A stretch of 15,803 nucleotides of DNA from CAZEBW01 sp964510205 (lineage in GTDB: Bacteria; Chloroflexota; Anaerolineae; VGOG01): assembly GCA_964510205.1 (NCBI GenBank), contig CAZEBW010000081.1, positions 1 through 15,803 of the forward strand, read 5' to 3'. A program made the position numbers and the translations under genes. Shown here piece by piece: positions 1 through 6,304 of this stretch. The notes under the pieces were generated by a model. The model worked only from the letters and a program-made list of their open reading frames with translations. It was not told where the DNA came from and made no database searches. Within the stretch, counting starts at the first letter, position 1. Each line of letters opens with the position of its first letter.

Positions 1-579
1 CTCGAGGACGCGCTGGTGGGCCAGCACCTTGGCCTCCACCCATTTGATGTCATTCAGATTGACCTCCAGCGCCTCCTGCCCGAACTCCTGCAATGATACC
101 TTACTCAGAATGGCGCTGATAGCTGATAGCTGCAGGGCGTAGACTGGATAAGCGGGGTCAATACCTTCGGAAAAAACCTGGTTTCTTTCCCCAACGTCCC
201 CGACAATGCCGTAGACGTAGTACCCATAGCCTGTTTCCTCTTCTCTTGGAGGCTCTGGTGCTTCTTCGGTCTGAATGGGGGATACCTTAACCTGGCTCAA
301 CAGCCGCTCGTTCTCGGCGATCTTTCTCCTGATGGCCTCGATCTCCTGCTGGATCTGCTCCTCCGCTTCCCCAGCAGGCACGGCATTGCTGCCGATACTT
401 TCCAACTCGCCCAGGGCGCGCTCCAGGATAGCCTGAACCATCGTCCCCTTGATGATCGCCTTCGCCTCGGCCAGGGCCTCGTCCCTGGCCTCTTTGATCA
501 AGGCGGCTATCTGCTCATCGGAGAGCTCGGCCAGGCTGTCTTCGAGTTTTCGCCTCAACCGGCTTGTCATCTCGTCCAT
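1..579 (-). CDS. gvpF/L: GvpL/GvpF family gas vesicle protein, coiled-coil N-terminal extension (partial, 3' end off window)
   Basis: The first 193 codons are visible and the frame is open to the window edge, so the C-terminal part is missing. Residues about 1-97 are charged, Ala/Glu/Lys-rich and probably helical or coiled coil (for example SLAELSDEQIAALIKEAR and EQIQQEIEAIRRKIAENERL). A Pro/Glu linker (about 100-115) leads into a GvpL/F domain starting at GYGYYVYGIV (about 117-126), with a later KVLAHQRVLE that matches VAHQRVVE in the neighbouring J-domain paralog. GvpF/L proteins are minor shell or assembly proteins that bind GvpA. ATG at 579 is preferred because GGAG (589-586) sits 6 nt upstream; in-frame ATGs at 591 and 585 would lie on or before that site. 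It is the third GvpF/L copy and the last gene seen in the series. Heptamer-like TATCAGC repeats encode the segment LQLSAISAI (about 117-137). Confidence 0.85.
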   Translation of the reverse strand, partial: MDEMTSRLRRKLEDSLAELSDEQIAALIKEARDEALAEAKAIIKGTMVQAILERALGELESIGSNAVPAGEAEEQIQQEIEAIRRKIAENERLLSQVKVSPIQTEEAPEPPREEETGYGYYVYGIVGDVGERNQVFSEGIDPAYPVYALQLSAISAILSKVSLQEFGQEALEVNLNDIKWVEAKVLAHQRVLE

Positions 580-595
580 TGCCATCTCCATTTAT

Positions 596-653
596 CGTAG
601 TGGCGACTTCAGTCGCTGGGGCGCTATTTTGGACGACTGAAGTCGTCACTACG
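596..653. repeat. 20-bp inverted repeat (hairpin) between two gvpF/L genes
   Basis: The arms 596-615 (CGTAGTGGCGACTTCAGTCG) and 634-653 pair over 20 bp with one G-T type mismatch, around an 18-nt loop. It lies between the stop of the J-domain GvpF/L (664) and the start of the next GvpF/L (579). No T-run follows on the minus strand, so it is not a classic intrinsic terminator. An mRNA-stabilising or interspersed-repeat role is an inference. Confidence 0.8.
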
Positions 654-663
654 AGCAGCGATC

Positions 664-1737
664 CTACGCCTGCACCTCCTGTCGTCGGATCGCTATCAGC
701 AGCGTCTGCTCCACTGTCTCCCTGCTGAAGCGGATTTTCGATTTCGCTCCCCTGCTCCTCTGCTCCCTTGCTCCCTTGCTCCCTTGTTCGGCATAGGCGG
801 TGAGGAGTTCGTAGGCCTGGGTCAGCTCGGTCATGCGAGCCTCGGCCTCCGGATCGTCGGGGTTGTGATCGGGATGCGCCTGACCAGCCAGTTGGTGATA
901 GGCCCGCCTGATCTCGCCAGGGGTGGCCGTCTCCCCCAGGCCCAAGCGGCGCCGGGCCTCGTCCACCGCCTCGAAGGAGGGTACCTCCACCTCCACGGCG
1001 GCGAAGCTGTAGGGCGGCAGGGGCCCCACACAGCGGAAGGTGAACCGGCCCTCGAACTCCTCGTCCAGCGACTCCAGTTGTCGGTCCAGCGCCCCTTGCT
1101 CTGCCTCGTCCACCAGCAGGGCCACGTTGGCCACCATGCTGTCGTCCATAGGGGGATTGACCACTAAGTCCAGGGCCGCCTTCCCCAACCAGTGGATCAA
1201 GTACTCCTGCAGAGAAGCTCTGCGCTTCTCCAGAGAGGCATGGACCATCTGGCCGATGGCCACCCGCTCGATCATCGTCTCTTCGGCGGGGCGGCCTTCT
1301 ACTTGAGCCTTGAGTTGGGCGATGTGGTCCTCCTGACCGATCTCTTGGAAAACTTCCTCCAGGTCCCAGAGCACCACCACCTCCATTTGCACCCGACCGG
1401 AGAACTTCTCCAGAGCGGTGTGAAAGAGGGTCTCCCCCTGCATCAGGAGGCGGCTCACCCAGGCCTCGTCGGGCAAGACGGTGCCGAACTTGGCTGGCAA
1501 GACCGGAAAGGCTTTCATCACCGTCTCGACCACGCGCTGGTGCGCCACCAGGTAGCGGGCCGCTTGGTCTCGCTTCAGGCCTCGGTAATCGGCCAACGGG
1601 CTGGCGCTGACCACGGCGGCCAGATCGCGGTGGGCGACGGTGTAGACCTCATCGCGCTCGTCGTCCACTCCGGCTACTTCATCGAAGACCACCTGATTCC
1701 CTGCGGGGATAATGCCATAGACGTAAGTTGCGCCCAT
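664..1737 (-). CDS. gvpF/L: GvpL/GvpF family protein fused to a C-terminal J domain
   Basis: 357 aa. Residues 1-252 form a complete GvpF/L domain: N-terminal TYVYGIIPAG, AHRDLAAVVS, the FPVLPAKFGTVLP segment (77-89), RPAEETMIERVAIGQMV and the closing FRCVGPLPPYSF (234-245). Residues about 258-316 are a J domain, with helix II and the invariant HPD tripeptide (288-290, in QAHPDHNPDDPEA), then a helix ending in LTQAYELLTAY. J domains stimulate Hsp70 ATPase, so this fusion could bring DnaK to nascent GvpA/F complexes (inference). A low-complexity linker (about 317-334) encoded by an octamer repeat and a short helical tail follow. The gene starts 6 bp after the CDC48-like gene; its GAGG ribosome site lies inside that gene's last codons, so translational coupling is likely. 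Confidence 0.92.
   Translation of the reverse strand: MGATYVYGIIPAGNQVVFDEVAGVDDERDEVYTVAHRDLAAVVSASPLADYRGLKRDQAARYLVAHQRVVETVMKAFPVLPAKFGTVLPDEAWVSRLLMQGETLFHTALEKFSGRVQMEVVVLWDLEEVFQEIGQEDHIAQLKAQVEGRPAEETMIERVAIGQMVHASLEKRRASLQEYLIHWLGKAALDLVVNPPMDDSMVANVALLVDEAEQGALDRQLESLDEEFEGRFTFRCVGPLPPYSFAAVEVEVPSFEAVDEARRRLGLGETATPGEIRRAYHQLAGQAHPDHNPDDPEAEARMTELTQAYELLTAYAEQGSKGAREQRSRGAKSKIRFSRETVEQTLLIAIRRQEVQA
746..785. repeat. Octanucleotide tandem repeat inside the GvpF/L-J coding region
   Basis: Five consecutive 8-bp units (GCTCCCCT, GCTCCTCT, then three GCTCCCTT on the plus strand). Because 8 is not a multiple of 3, the protein repeats every 8 residues (EQGSKGAR / EQRSRGAK). A change of one unit would shift the frame and alter the C-terminal tail just after the J domain. 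Confidence 0.9.
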
Positions 1738-1743
1738 TTCTAT

Positions 1744-3894
1744 CTACCTCTGTATGTTAGCTAGTGCTCTCTCAAAATGCCGCTTGCTGATCTCAAGCAG
1801 ATCGTCCCCGTGTCTCCCCTGTTCCTCCAGGTACTCGCGAATGGTCATCATGGCCGCCTGGCGGCAGAGGCCCTCGATGTCAGCTCCCACCAGGCCCTCG
1901 GTGCGCTCGGCCAGCTCCGCCAGGTCCACGTCCGGGGCCAGCGGCTTGCCCCGGGTGTGCACCTGGAAGATGGCCAGGCGGGCCTCGCGGTCAGGCACGG
2001 GCAGCTCCATCAGCACCTCAAAACGACCGGGGCGCAGGAGAGCTGGGTCCACGATATCCATGCGATTGGTAGCCGCCAGCACCACCACTCCTTTGAGTTC
2101 CTCGATGCCGTCCATCTCGGCCAGGAACTGGCTGACCACCCGCTCGGTGACGTGAGAATCCGACCCGGCTCCCCGACGAGGGGCCAGGGCGTCCAGCTCG
2201 TCGAAAAACACGATGCAGGGCGAGGCTTGCTTAGCCTTCCTGAACACCTCGCGCACGCCCTTCTCCGACTCGCCGACCCACTTGGACAAGAGTTCCGGGC
2301 CTTTCACTGAGATGAAGTTCACTTCGCTCTCCTTGGCCACGGCCTTGGCCAGCAGCGTCTTGCCCGTCCCCGGCGGGCCGTGGAGCAGGATGCCCTGGGG
2401 AGGCGTGGTGTGGACGTGGGCGAAGAGGGGGCCGTACTGGAGGGGCCACTCCACTGTTTCTATCAGCAGGCGCTTGACCTCTTCCAGCCCGCCGATATCA
2501 TGCCAGCTCACGTCGGGCACCTCGGTGAAGACCTCGCGGATGGCCGACGGCTCCACCTCGGCCAGGGCGGCTAAGAAATCGGAGGAGGTCACCTCCAGGG
2601 CCATGAGCTTCTCGTAGGGAATGCGGGCCTGGGCGAAGTCAATGTCGGGCATCAGGCCGCGCAGAGCGTTCATGGCCGCCTCGCGGCAGAGGGCCTCCAG
2701 GTCGGCGCCGACGAAGCCGTGGGTGATGGCTGCCAGCCGCTCCAGGTCTATATCCACGGCCAGGGGCATGCCCCGGGTGTGGATGTCCAGGATCTCGCGG
2801 CGGCCATCTTTGTCGGGGACGCTGATGGTGATCTCCCGGTCGAAGCGGCCGGGGCGGCGCAGGGCTGGATCCAGGGTGTTGGGGATGTTCGTGGCGGCAA
2901 TGACGATGATTTCTCCCCTGGAGTTCAGCCCGTCCATCAGGGCCAGGAGTTGGGCCACCACGCGGCGTTCTACCTGGCGGTCGCCGCTCATCTCCTCTCG
3001 CTTGGGGGCGATGGCGTCAATCTCGTCAATGAAGACGATGGCCGGGGCGCGGCGACCGGCTTCTTCAAAAATGCTTCTCAACTGTTTTTCCGAAGCGCCG
3101 TACCATTTATCAATGATCTCCGGCCCGTTGATGTGGACGAAGTGGGCGCTGGTCTCCTGGGCCACAGCGCGAGCGATGAGGGTTTTGCCGCAGCCGGGCG
3201 GTCCGTGGAGGAGCACCCCCTTGGGCGGCTCAATGCCCAATCGTTCGAAGACCTCCGGATAGCGCAAGGGCAGCTCGATCATTTCACGGATGCGGCGGAT
3301 CTCGCGGCGCAGCCCGCCGATGTCCTCGTAGGTGACGACGCCCCGTTCCCGTCCGGCCCCTTCGCCGGCCAGGCGGATGGTTGTGGTGGGACCGATGAGC
3401 ACGGGGCCGGCGGGCGCCGTCTCGGCCACGGTGAAAGTCTGGGCGCGGGTGCCGATGAGATCCACCCGCACCCGGTCGCCGGTTACGACGGGGATGCCGT
3501 CTAGCAGCCGGGCCAGGTAGCGAGTTTGGGCCGCTCCCCGCGAGGTCCGCAGGGCTTCCACGGGCGTCAGCGCCACCTTGCGGGCTGGTTGCACCTCGAC
3601 CCGGCGCACCGTTACCCGCTCGCCCAGGCCGACGCCAGCATTGGACCGCAGGATGCCGTCCATCTGGATCAGCCCCTGGCCCCGCTGGGCGGCGTAGGCG
3701 GGCATGGCCCGCGCCACGGTGGGCTGCTTGCCGGCGATCTCCACTACGTCGCCGATGGCAACTCCCAGTCGCTCCAGGTCCTGGGGGTCGAGGCGAGCCA
3801 GTCCCCGGCCCGCGTCCTTGGGGAGGGCCTCCGCCACTCGCAAAAGTCCGTCTTGTTCTTGATGCAGTCGGGTATCCCCGGCGTTCGCAGTCAC
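1744..3894 (-). CDS. CDC48/VCP-like double AAA+ ATPase
   Basis: 716 aa, the usual length for archaeal/bacterial CDC48 (VAT) proteins. An N-terminal substrate-recognition region (about 1-180: LARLDPQDLERLGVAIGDVVEI, then a second beta-rich part) precedes two AAA+ modules. D1 has Walker A GPPGCGKT (231-238), Walker B IVFIDE (287-292), pore loop KWYGASE and arginine-finger region RRPGRFD. D2 has GPPGTGKT (506-513), IVFFDE (561-566), pore loop KWVGESE and RPGRFE. Both ATPase sites look intact. Proteins of this family form hexamers that unfold or extract substrates. The start is GTG at 3894: the frame is closed upstream at 3925-3927 and AGAGAGG lies about 10 nt before it. It is followed after 6 bp by the J-domain GvpF/L. 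A role in remodelling gas vesicle proteins is inferred from context. Confidence 0.95.
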   Translation of the reverse strand: MTANAGDTRLHQEQDGLLRVAEALPKDAGRGLARLDPQDLERLGVAIGDVVEIAGKQPTVARAMPAYAAQRGQGLIQMDGILRSNAGVGLGERVTVRRVEVQPARKVALTPVEALRTSRGAAQTRYLARLLDGIPVVTGDRVRVDLIGTRAQTFTVAETAPAGPVLIGPTTTIRLAGEGAGRERGVVTYEDIGGLRREIRRIREMIELPLRYPEVFERLGIEPPKGVLLHGPPGCGKTLIARAVAQETSAHFVHINGPEIIDKWYGASEKQLRSIFEEAGRRAPAIVFIDEIDAIAPKREEMSGDRQVERRVVAQLLALMDGLNSRGEIIVIAATNIPNTLDPALRRPGRFDREITISVPDKDGRREILDIHTRGMPLAVDIDLERLAAITHGFVGADLEALCREAAMNALRGLMPDIDFAQARIPYEKLMALEVTSSDFLAALAEVEPSAIREVFTEVPDVSWHDIGGLEEVKRLLIETVEWPLQYGPLFAHVHTTPPQGILLHGPPGTGKTLLAKAVAKESEVNFISVKGPELLSKWVGESEKGVREVFRKAKQASPCIVFFDELDALAPRRGAGSDSHVTERVVSQFLAEMDGIEELKGVVVLAATNRMDIVDPALLRPGRFEVLMELPVPDREARLAIFQVHTRGKPLAPDVDLAELAERTEGLVGADIEGLCRQAAMMTIREYLEEQGRHGDDLLEISKRHFERALANIQR

Positions 3895-3924
3895 TTTACT
3901 CGTGCCTCTCTTTTCAGCTATCAG

Positions 3925-4341
3925 CTATTTAGCCACAACCCCTTTGCCGCCGCAGCAGGGGCAGGAGAGGGGGCTGTCCGGCCAGATGTAGTCGGCGTAG
4001 TCGGCGGCCCGGCCGCTGCCGCCACAGCAGGGGCAGGTCACGGCGTCATGGGGGATCTCCACCGTGCCCACGCCGCCGCAGGTGGTGCAGGTCAGGCGGG
4101 AGAAAGGATAGACGCCTGTGCCCCGGCAGAAGGCGCAGGGCGCCGTCGGCGGGTGAAGCCTCCGCCGGCCCGCCCCACCGCACACCGCGCAGGTGGATAA
4201 CGGGGACAGGATATCGAAAGGGTCCCGGCCCGTGCCGCCACAAAAGGCACAAACTACATCCACTGTCGGCTGTCCGCCCCCCACCACTGGCTTTGCGTCT
4301 GCCGTCGGCGGTCGGTGATCGGCAGTCGTCTTTCTGGTCAT
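3925..4341 (-). CDS. Small zinc-finger protein with six DnaJ-type CxxCxGxG motifs
   Basis: 138 aa. Six canonical motifs: CAFCGGTG (31), CAVCGGAG (51), CAFCRGTG (69), CTTCGGVG (85), CPCCGGSG (103) and CPCCGGKG (127). DnaJ/Hsp40 has four such motifs binding two zinc ions; six would fit three. There is no J domain, G/F region or peptide-binding beta-domain, so this is a free-standing zinc-finger module. It may bind unfolded clients or work with the J domain fused to GvpF/L two genes downstream (inference). ATG at 4341 is preferred over a longer frame starting at 4449, because GGAGGT lies just upstream and the ATG overlaps the gvpJ stop as ATGA. The N-terminus (residues 5-28, ADHRPPTAD...) is repeat-derived. 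The stop codon lies in a TAGCTGATAGCTGA repeat. Confidence 0.9.
   Translation of the reverse strand: MTRKTTADHRPPTADAKPVVGGGQPTVDVVCAFCGGTGRDPFDILSPLSTCAVCGGAGRRRLHPPTAPCAFCRGTGVYPFSRLTCTTCGGVGTVEIPHDAVTCPCCGGSGRAADYADYIWPDSPLSCPCCGGKGVVAK
4258..4330. repeat. Heptamer-period repeat inside the zinc-finger gene's 5' end
   Basis: On the plus strand the segment GCCGTCG GCGGTCG GTGATCG GCAGTCG (about 4301-4328) keeps a 7-bp period. Related GTCGGC/GTCCGCC sequence lies at 4263-4280. It encodes the non-conserved N-terminal tail of the zinc-finger protein. The same motif family appears at 11415-11473 and 12522-12732. Confidence 0.65.
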
Positions 4342-4640
4342 GCTGCTACCTCCATTCTTGCCTCCAGGCGATCCAGTCGCTCCCGGAGCAGGCGATTCTC
4401 CTCCTCCAGTTGGTGGGCCCGGGTGGAGAGGTAGGGATCGCTCTCCCACCAGTTGATGCCCATCTCCATGGCCTTGTCCACCGAGGCTACCAGCAGGCGC
4501 AACTTGATGTTTAATAACTCCACATCCACCAGGGAGATGGTGATGTCCCCGGCGATGACGATGCCCTTATCGAGCACCCGCTCCAGGATGTCGGCCAGGC
4601 TGGTGGCCTGGATAGAGTGCTCCATACGTGGATCTTGCAT
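4338..4640 (-). CDS. gvpJ: Gas vesicle protein GvpJ (GvpA-family minor shell protein)
   Basis: 100 aa. The GvpA/J/M fold is clear: TSLADILERVLDKGIVIAGD, then ITISLVDVELLNIKLRLLVASVDKAMEMGINWWESD. The ISLVDVELLNIKLRLLVASVDKA form and the WWESDP tail distinguish GvpJ from GvpA (compare RVSLVGIELLAIEAR in the gene at 12737). Residues about 75-97 (HQLEEENRLLRERLDRLEAR) look like a short coiled coil, absent from GvpA. GvpJ is thought to act in vesicle nucleation or tip formation. ATG at 4640 follows GGAGG by 5 nt. Its stop overlaps the start of the zinc-finger gene. Confidence 0.93.
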   Translation of the reverse strand: MQDPRMEHSIQATSLADILERVLDKGIVIAGDITISLVDVELLNIKLRLLVASVDKAMEMGINWWESDPYLSTRAHQLEEENRLLRERLDRLEARMEVAA

Positions 4641-4663
4641 AATGTCCTCCTCATCAGGCGTAG

Positions 4664-4734
4664 AACGTGAAACGTAAAACGTGAAGTGCGAGGCGGCTGT
4701 CTACGTTTTACGCATTACGTTTTACGTCCAGTCA
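4664..4734. repeat. GTGA/TCAC heptamer repeat block with inverted arms (between 4-Cys gene and gvpJ)
   Basis: Left units AACGTGA AACGTAA AACGTGA face right units TACGTTT TACGCAT TACGTTT TACGTCC, so the block can form a stem. The TGA stop of the preceding four-cysteine gene (4734-4732) lies at its edge. One of seven blocks of this family in the window. Confidence 0.85.
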
Positions 4735-4989
4735 CCCGGCCTTGACGACCAGAGCCGCCGTCTTGCGGCGTAGCTCCGAGAAGTTGCGGCACAGGCGGCA
4801 ATCCAGGCTTTCCTCGTCGTATTGCTCGCAGTTTAGGAGCACGTCCACCGCCTCAATGAGGGCCTGGGCCCAGGGCGCTTTTTCGGCCGCTGTGCGGGCC
4901 TGGTTGATCTCCTGTGTCAAGCGGGCGATCTCCCCTTCCTGCCTGGGGAAGAGGCCAATGGGACAGCGGATGCTCGCCTGTCTACCCAT
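4732..4989 (-). CDS. Small four-cysteine protein, unknown function
   Basis: 85 aa from ATG 4989, or 89 aa from GTG 5001. Visible features are an N-terminal RCPIGLFPRQ, a helical middle (GEIARLTQEINQARTAAEKAPWAQALIEAVDVLLN) and a C-terminal NCEQYDEESLDCRLCRNFSELRRKT. The four cysteines (one early, then C-x9-C-x2-C) could bind metal. I do not recognise the family. GTG 5001 would overlap the previous stop as GTGA and has GAGGG 9 nt upstream; ATG 4989 has only AGAAGAG close by, so the start is unresolved. It lies between the TPR-like pair and gvpJ, and its reading frame and spacing support a real operon gene. Confidence 0.72.
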   Translation of the reverse strand: MGRQASIRCPIGLFPRQEGEIARLTQEINQARTAAEKAPWAQALIEAVDVLLNCEQYDEESLDCRLCRNFSELRRKTAALVVKAG

Positions 4990-4997
4990 CTCTCTTC

Positions 4998-5306
4998 TCA
5001 CAGAATATCGCCCTCGGGGGTCACCTGATGCCCATCCCAGCGTTGGAATCGGGCTGCCCGTTCCAGGCGATCATACACCGATAGAGCCATGTGGAATTGT
5101 CGTTTCTCTTCAAAGATGCCGGCAATGGCCCCTAGCTTGTCCACTGCGGCCGGAGCTTCTTCGCTCTTCGGGTAGTAGGCCACGATCTTCAGATAGGGGG
5201 TCAGGGCGTGATGCAGCCAACCTTCTTCCTCGTAGAATTTCCCAATCCGCAATAGCGCGGCGCTGGCCGCCCCGGAGATGGCAGCAGCAAGCTCTTCGTT
5301 GATCAT
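4998..5306 (-). CDS. TPR-like small protein, copy 2
   Basis: 102 aa from ATG 5306, which has GGAGG at the right distance; the frame runs further upstream to 5441 but overlaps the previous gene without a ribosome site. The core ALLRIGKFYEEEGWLHHALT, the PYLKIVAYYPKSEEAP turn and RQFHMALSVYDRLERA look like about one and a half to two TPR-type helix pairs. It is clearly paralogous to the next gene upstream (LLRMGTALDEQGMVHQALTP...). TPR proteins are scaffolds; a role holding gas vesicle assembly factors is an inference. Its stop overlaps the GTG candidate start of the next gene. Confidence 0.85.
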   Translation of the reverse strand: MINEELAAAISGAASAALLRIGKFYEEEGWLHHALTPYLKIVAYYPKSEEAPAAVDKLGAIAGIFEEKRQFHMALSVYDRLERAARFQRWDGHQVTPEGDIL

Positions 5307-5331
5307 CGTTATATCCTCCCTTCGTGATCTG

Positions 5332-5619
5332 TCATTGGCCCTGCCTGTCCTGAGGTTCCCCGAAGGGATGGGCCGCCTCCAATCGGTCAAGCACCGACAT
5401 AGCCAGGTGATGCTGTCCCATTTTGCGCATGTCCTCTGCAATGGCCAGCACCTTTTCGGTGGCTACCGAGGCCTCTTGACTGTTCGGGTAGCGCTCGATG
5501 AGCTTCAGGTAAGGGGTCAGGGCCTGGTGGACCATCCCTTGCTCGTCCAGGGCCGTCCCCATTCTCAACAAGGAGGCACTGACCGCCTCGGGAACGGACT
5601 CCTGTTTCCGTTTCGCCAT
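5332..5619 (-). CDS. TPR-like small protein, copy 1
   Basis: 95 aa. Core VSASLLRMGTALDEQGMVHQ, ALTPYLKLIERYPNSQEASV and MGQHHLAMSVLDRLEAAHP align with copy 2 without large gaps, indicating a tandem duplication followed by divergence, mainly at the termini (this one has a MAKRKQES basic start and ends GEPQDRQGQ). ATG 5619 follows GAGGAGG. It is 25 bp from the next gene and 29 bp after gvpO, within a tight operon. The alternating conserved YP (Y-x-x-Y-P versus IERYP) between helix pairs fits TPR-type packing. Confidence 0.85.
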   Translation of the reverse strand: MAKRKQESVPEAVSASLLRMGTALDEQGMVHQALTPYLKLIERYPNSQEASVATEKVLAIAEDMRKMGQHHLAMSVLDRLEAAHPFGEPQDRQGQ

Positions 5620-5648
5620 GATAGTCCTCCTCGGTTTGGACTGGCCAG

Positions 5649-5912
5649 TTACGCTTCCTGCTCCATTAGCTCCTGGCGTAGGTACCGCCTTGTGCGTTCA
5701 TAGCTTATCAAGTTGCCTTCGTCGTCCAACAGGGTCTCATAACTGGCCAGCACGTCGGTGGCTTCCGGGATGCGCTTTAGCTCGATCAGTTCCACCGCTA
5801 TGTGCCACCCCTCCTCATCCCGGCGCAGACTCGACACTGTGTCGGGTGTGAGTCCGGTGAGTTGGGCCAGTTGTTCCTTGGCCCGCTGCGCAATCTCGGG
5901 TCCTGTGATCAT
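5649..5912 (-). CDS. gvpO: Gas vesicle protein GvpO
   Basis: 87 aa. It fits the GvpO family: an N-terminal helix (ITGPEIAQRAKEQLAQLTGL), a core with SSLRRDEEGWHIAVELIELKRIPEATDVLASYETLLDDEGNL, and the closing YERTRRYLRQ. GvpO is needed for vesicle formation in haloarchaea and is widespread in gvp clusters; its biochemical role is unsettled. ATG 5912 is preceded by GAGGAGG. The gene sits between gvpG and the TPR-like pair. Confidence 0.9.
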   Translation of the reverse strand: MITGPEIAQRAKEQLAQLTGLTPDTVSSLRRDEEGWHIAVELIELKRIPEATDVLASYETLLDDEGNLISYERTRRYLRQELMEQEA

Positions 5913-5929
5913 GGTATCCTCCTCAAATG

Positions 5930-5983
5930 ACGTGATGCGTGAAGCTTGAAGCGTGAAACGTGAAGGGCTCTTACGTTTTACGC
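5930..5983. repeat. GTGA/TCAC heptamer repeat block (gvpG 3' end)
   Basis: Units ACGTGAT GCGTGAA GCTTGAA GCGTGAA ACGTGAA on the plus strand, with opposing TACGTTT TACGCTC. The gvpG stop (TAA, 5973-5971) and its last codons (RKT) are read from the repeat. Confidence 0.85.
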
Positions 5984-6213
5984 TCTCGAATGACTTTGAG
6001 CCTATCCAGCAAGACCTCCTCAGCTTCCAGATACTCTTCTTCGCTGATTTCCCCCACGTCGAGGCGCAGCTCCAGTTCCATGAGCTGCCCGCGCACTTTG
6101 TCCTCGTCGTACAGCTCCTTCTCGACCTGCTCGTCCACCTTCTCGGCGATCCAGATGACGCCTTTGATGGGGCCCAGTACAGGGAAGGTCAAAAGGTCAA
6201 CGAGAAAACCCAT
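5971..6213 (-). CDS. gvpG: Gas vesicle protein GvpG
   Basis: 80 aa, typical of GvpG. It has the family signature MGFLVDLLTFPVLGPIKGVIWIAEKVDEQVEKE followed by a charged helical hairpin (ELRLDVGEISEEEYLEAEEVLLDRL). GvpG partners with GvpF/L in accessory complexes, and gvpF-gvpG adjacency here is the usual order. ATG 6213 has GGAG 7 nt upstream. The C-terminus ends in ACG-TAA taken from the adjoining heptamer repeat, so the last two or three residues may not be ancestral. Confidence 0.92.
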   Translation of the reverse strand: MGFLVDLLTFPVLGPIKGVIWIAEKVDEQVEKELYDEDKVRGQLMELELRLDVGEISEEEYLEAEEVLLDRLKVIRERKT

Positions 6214-6232
6214 GCCTCAACTCCGATCTCGT

Positions 6233-6304
6233 GATGCGTGAAACGTGATGCGTGAAGCGTGACGGTTACGTTTCACGTTTTACGTTTCACGTCCTCACGG
6301 TTCA
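6233..6304. repeat. GTGA/TCAC heptamer repeat block (gvpF 3' end)
   Basis: Five GTGA-type heptamers (GTGATGC GTGAAAC GTGATGC GTGAAGC GTGACGG) face TTACGTT TCACGTT TTACGTT TCACGTC CTCACGG TTCACTC. A long imperfect stem is possible. The gvpF stop (TGA, 6304-6302) lies in the outermost unit. Confidence 0.88.

Noticed and set aside
2719..3504. Long plus-strand ORF (261 aa) opposite the CDC48-like gene
   Set aside because: Shadow of a high-GC gene: the minus frame has complete AAA+ motifs, while this one shows no domain pattern or ribosome site. The same applies to other plus-strand frames, e.g. 1192-1764, 3526-4200, 9290-10159, 11606-12184 and 13792-14640.
4342..4449. Upstream extension of the zinc-finger gene (start at 4449)
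   Set aside because: It would overlap gvpJ by over 100 bp and lacks a ribosome site; ATG 4341 has GGAGGT and an ATGA overlap.
5307..5441. Upstream extension of TPR-like copy 2
   Set aside because: It overlaps copy 1 out of frame and reads repeat-free but Trp/Cys-rich nonsense; GGAGG supports ATG 5306.
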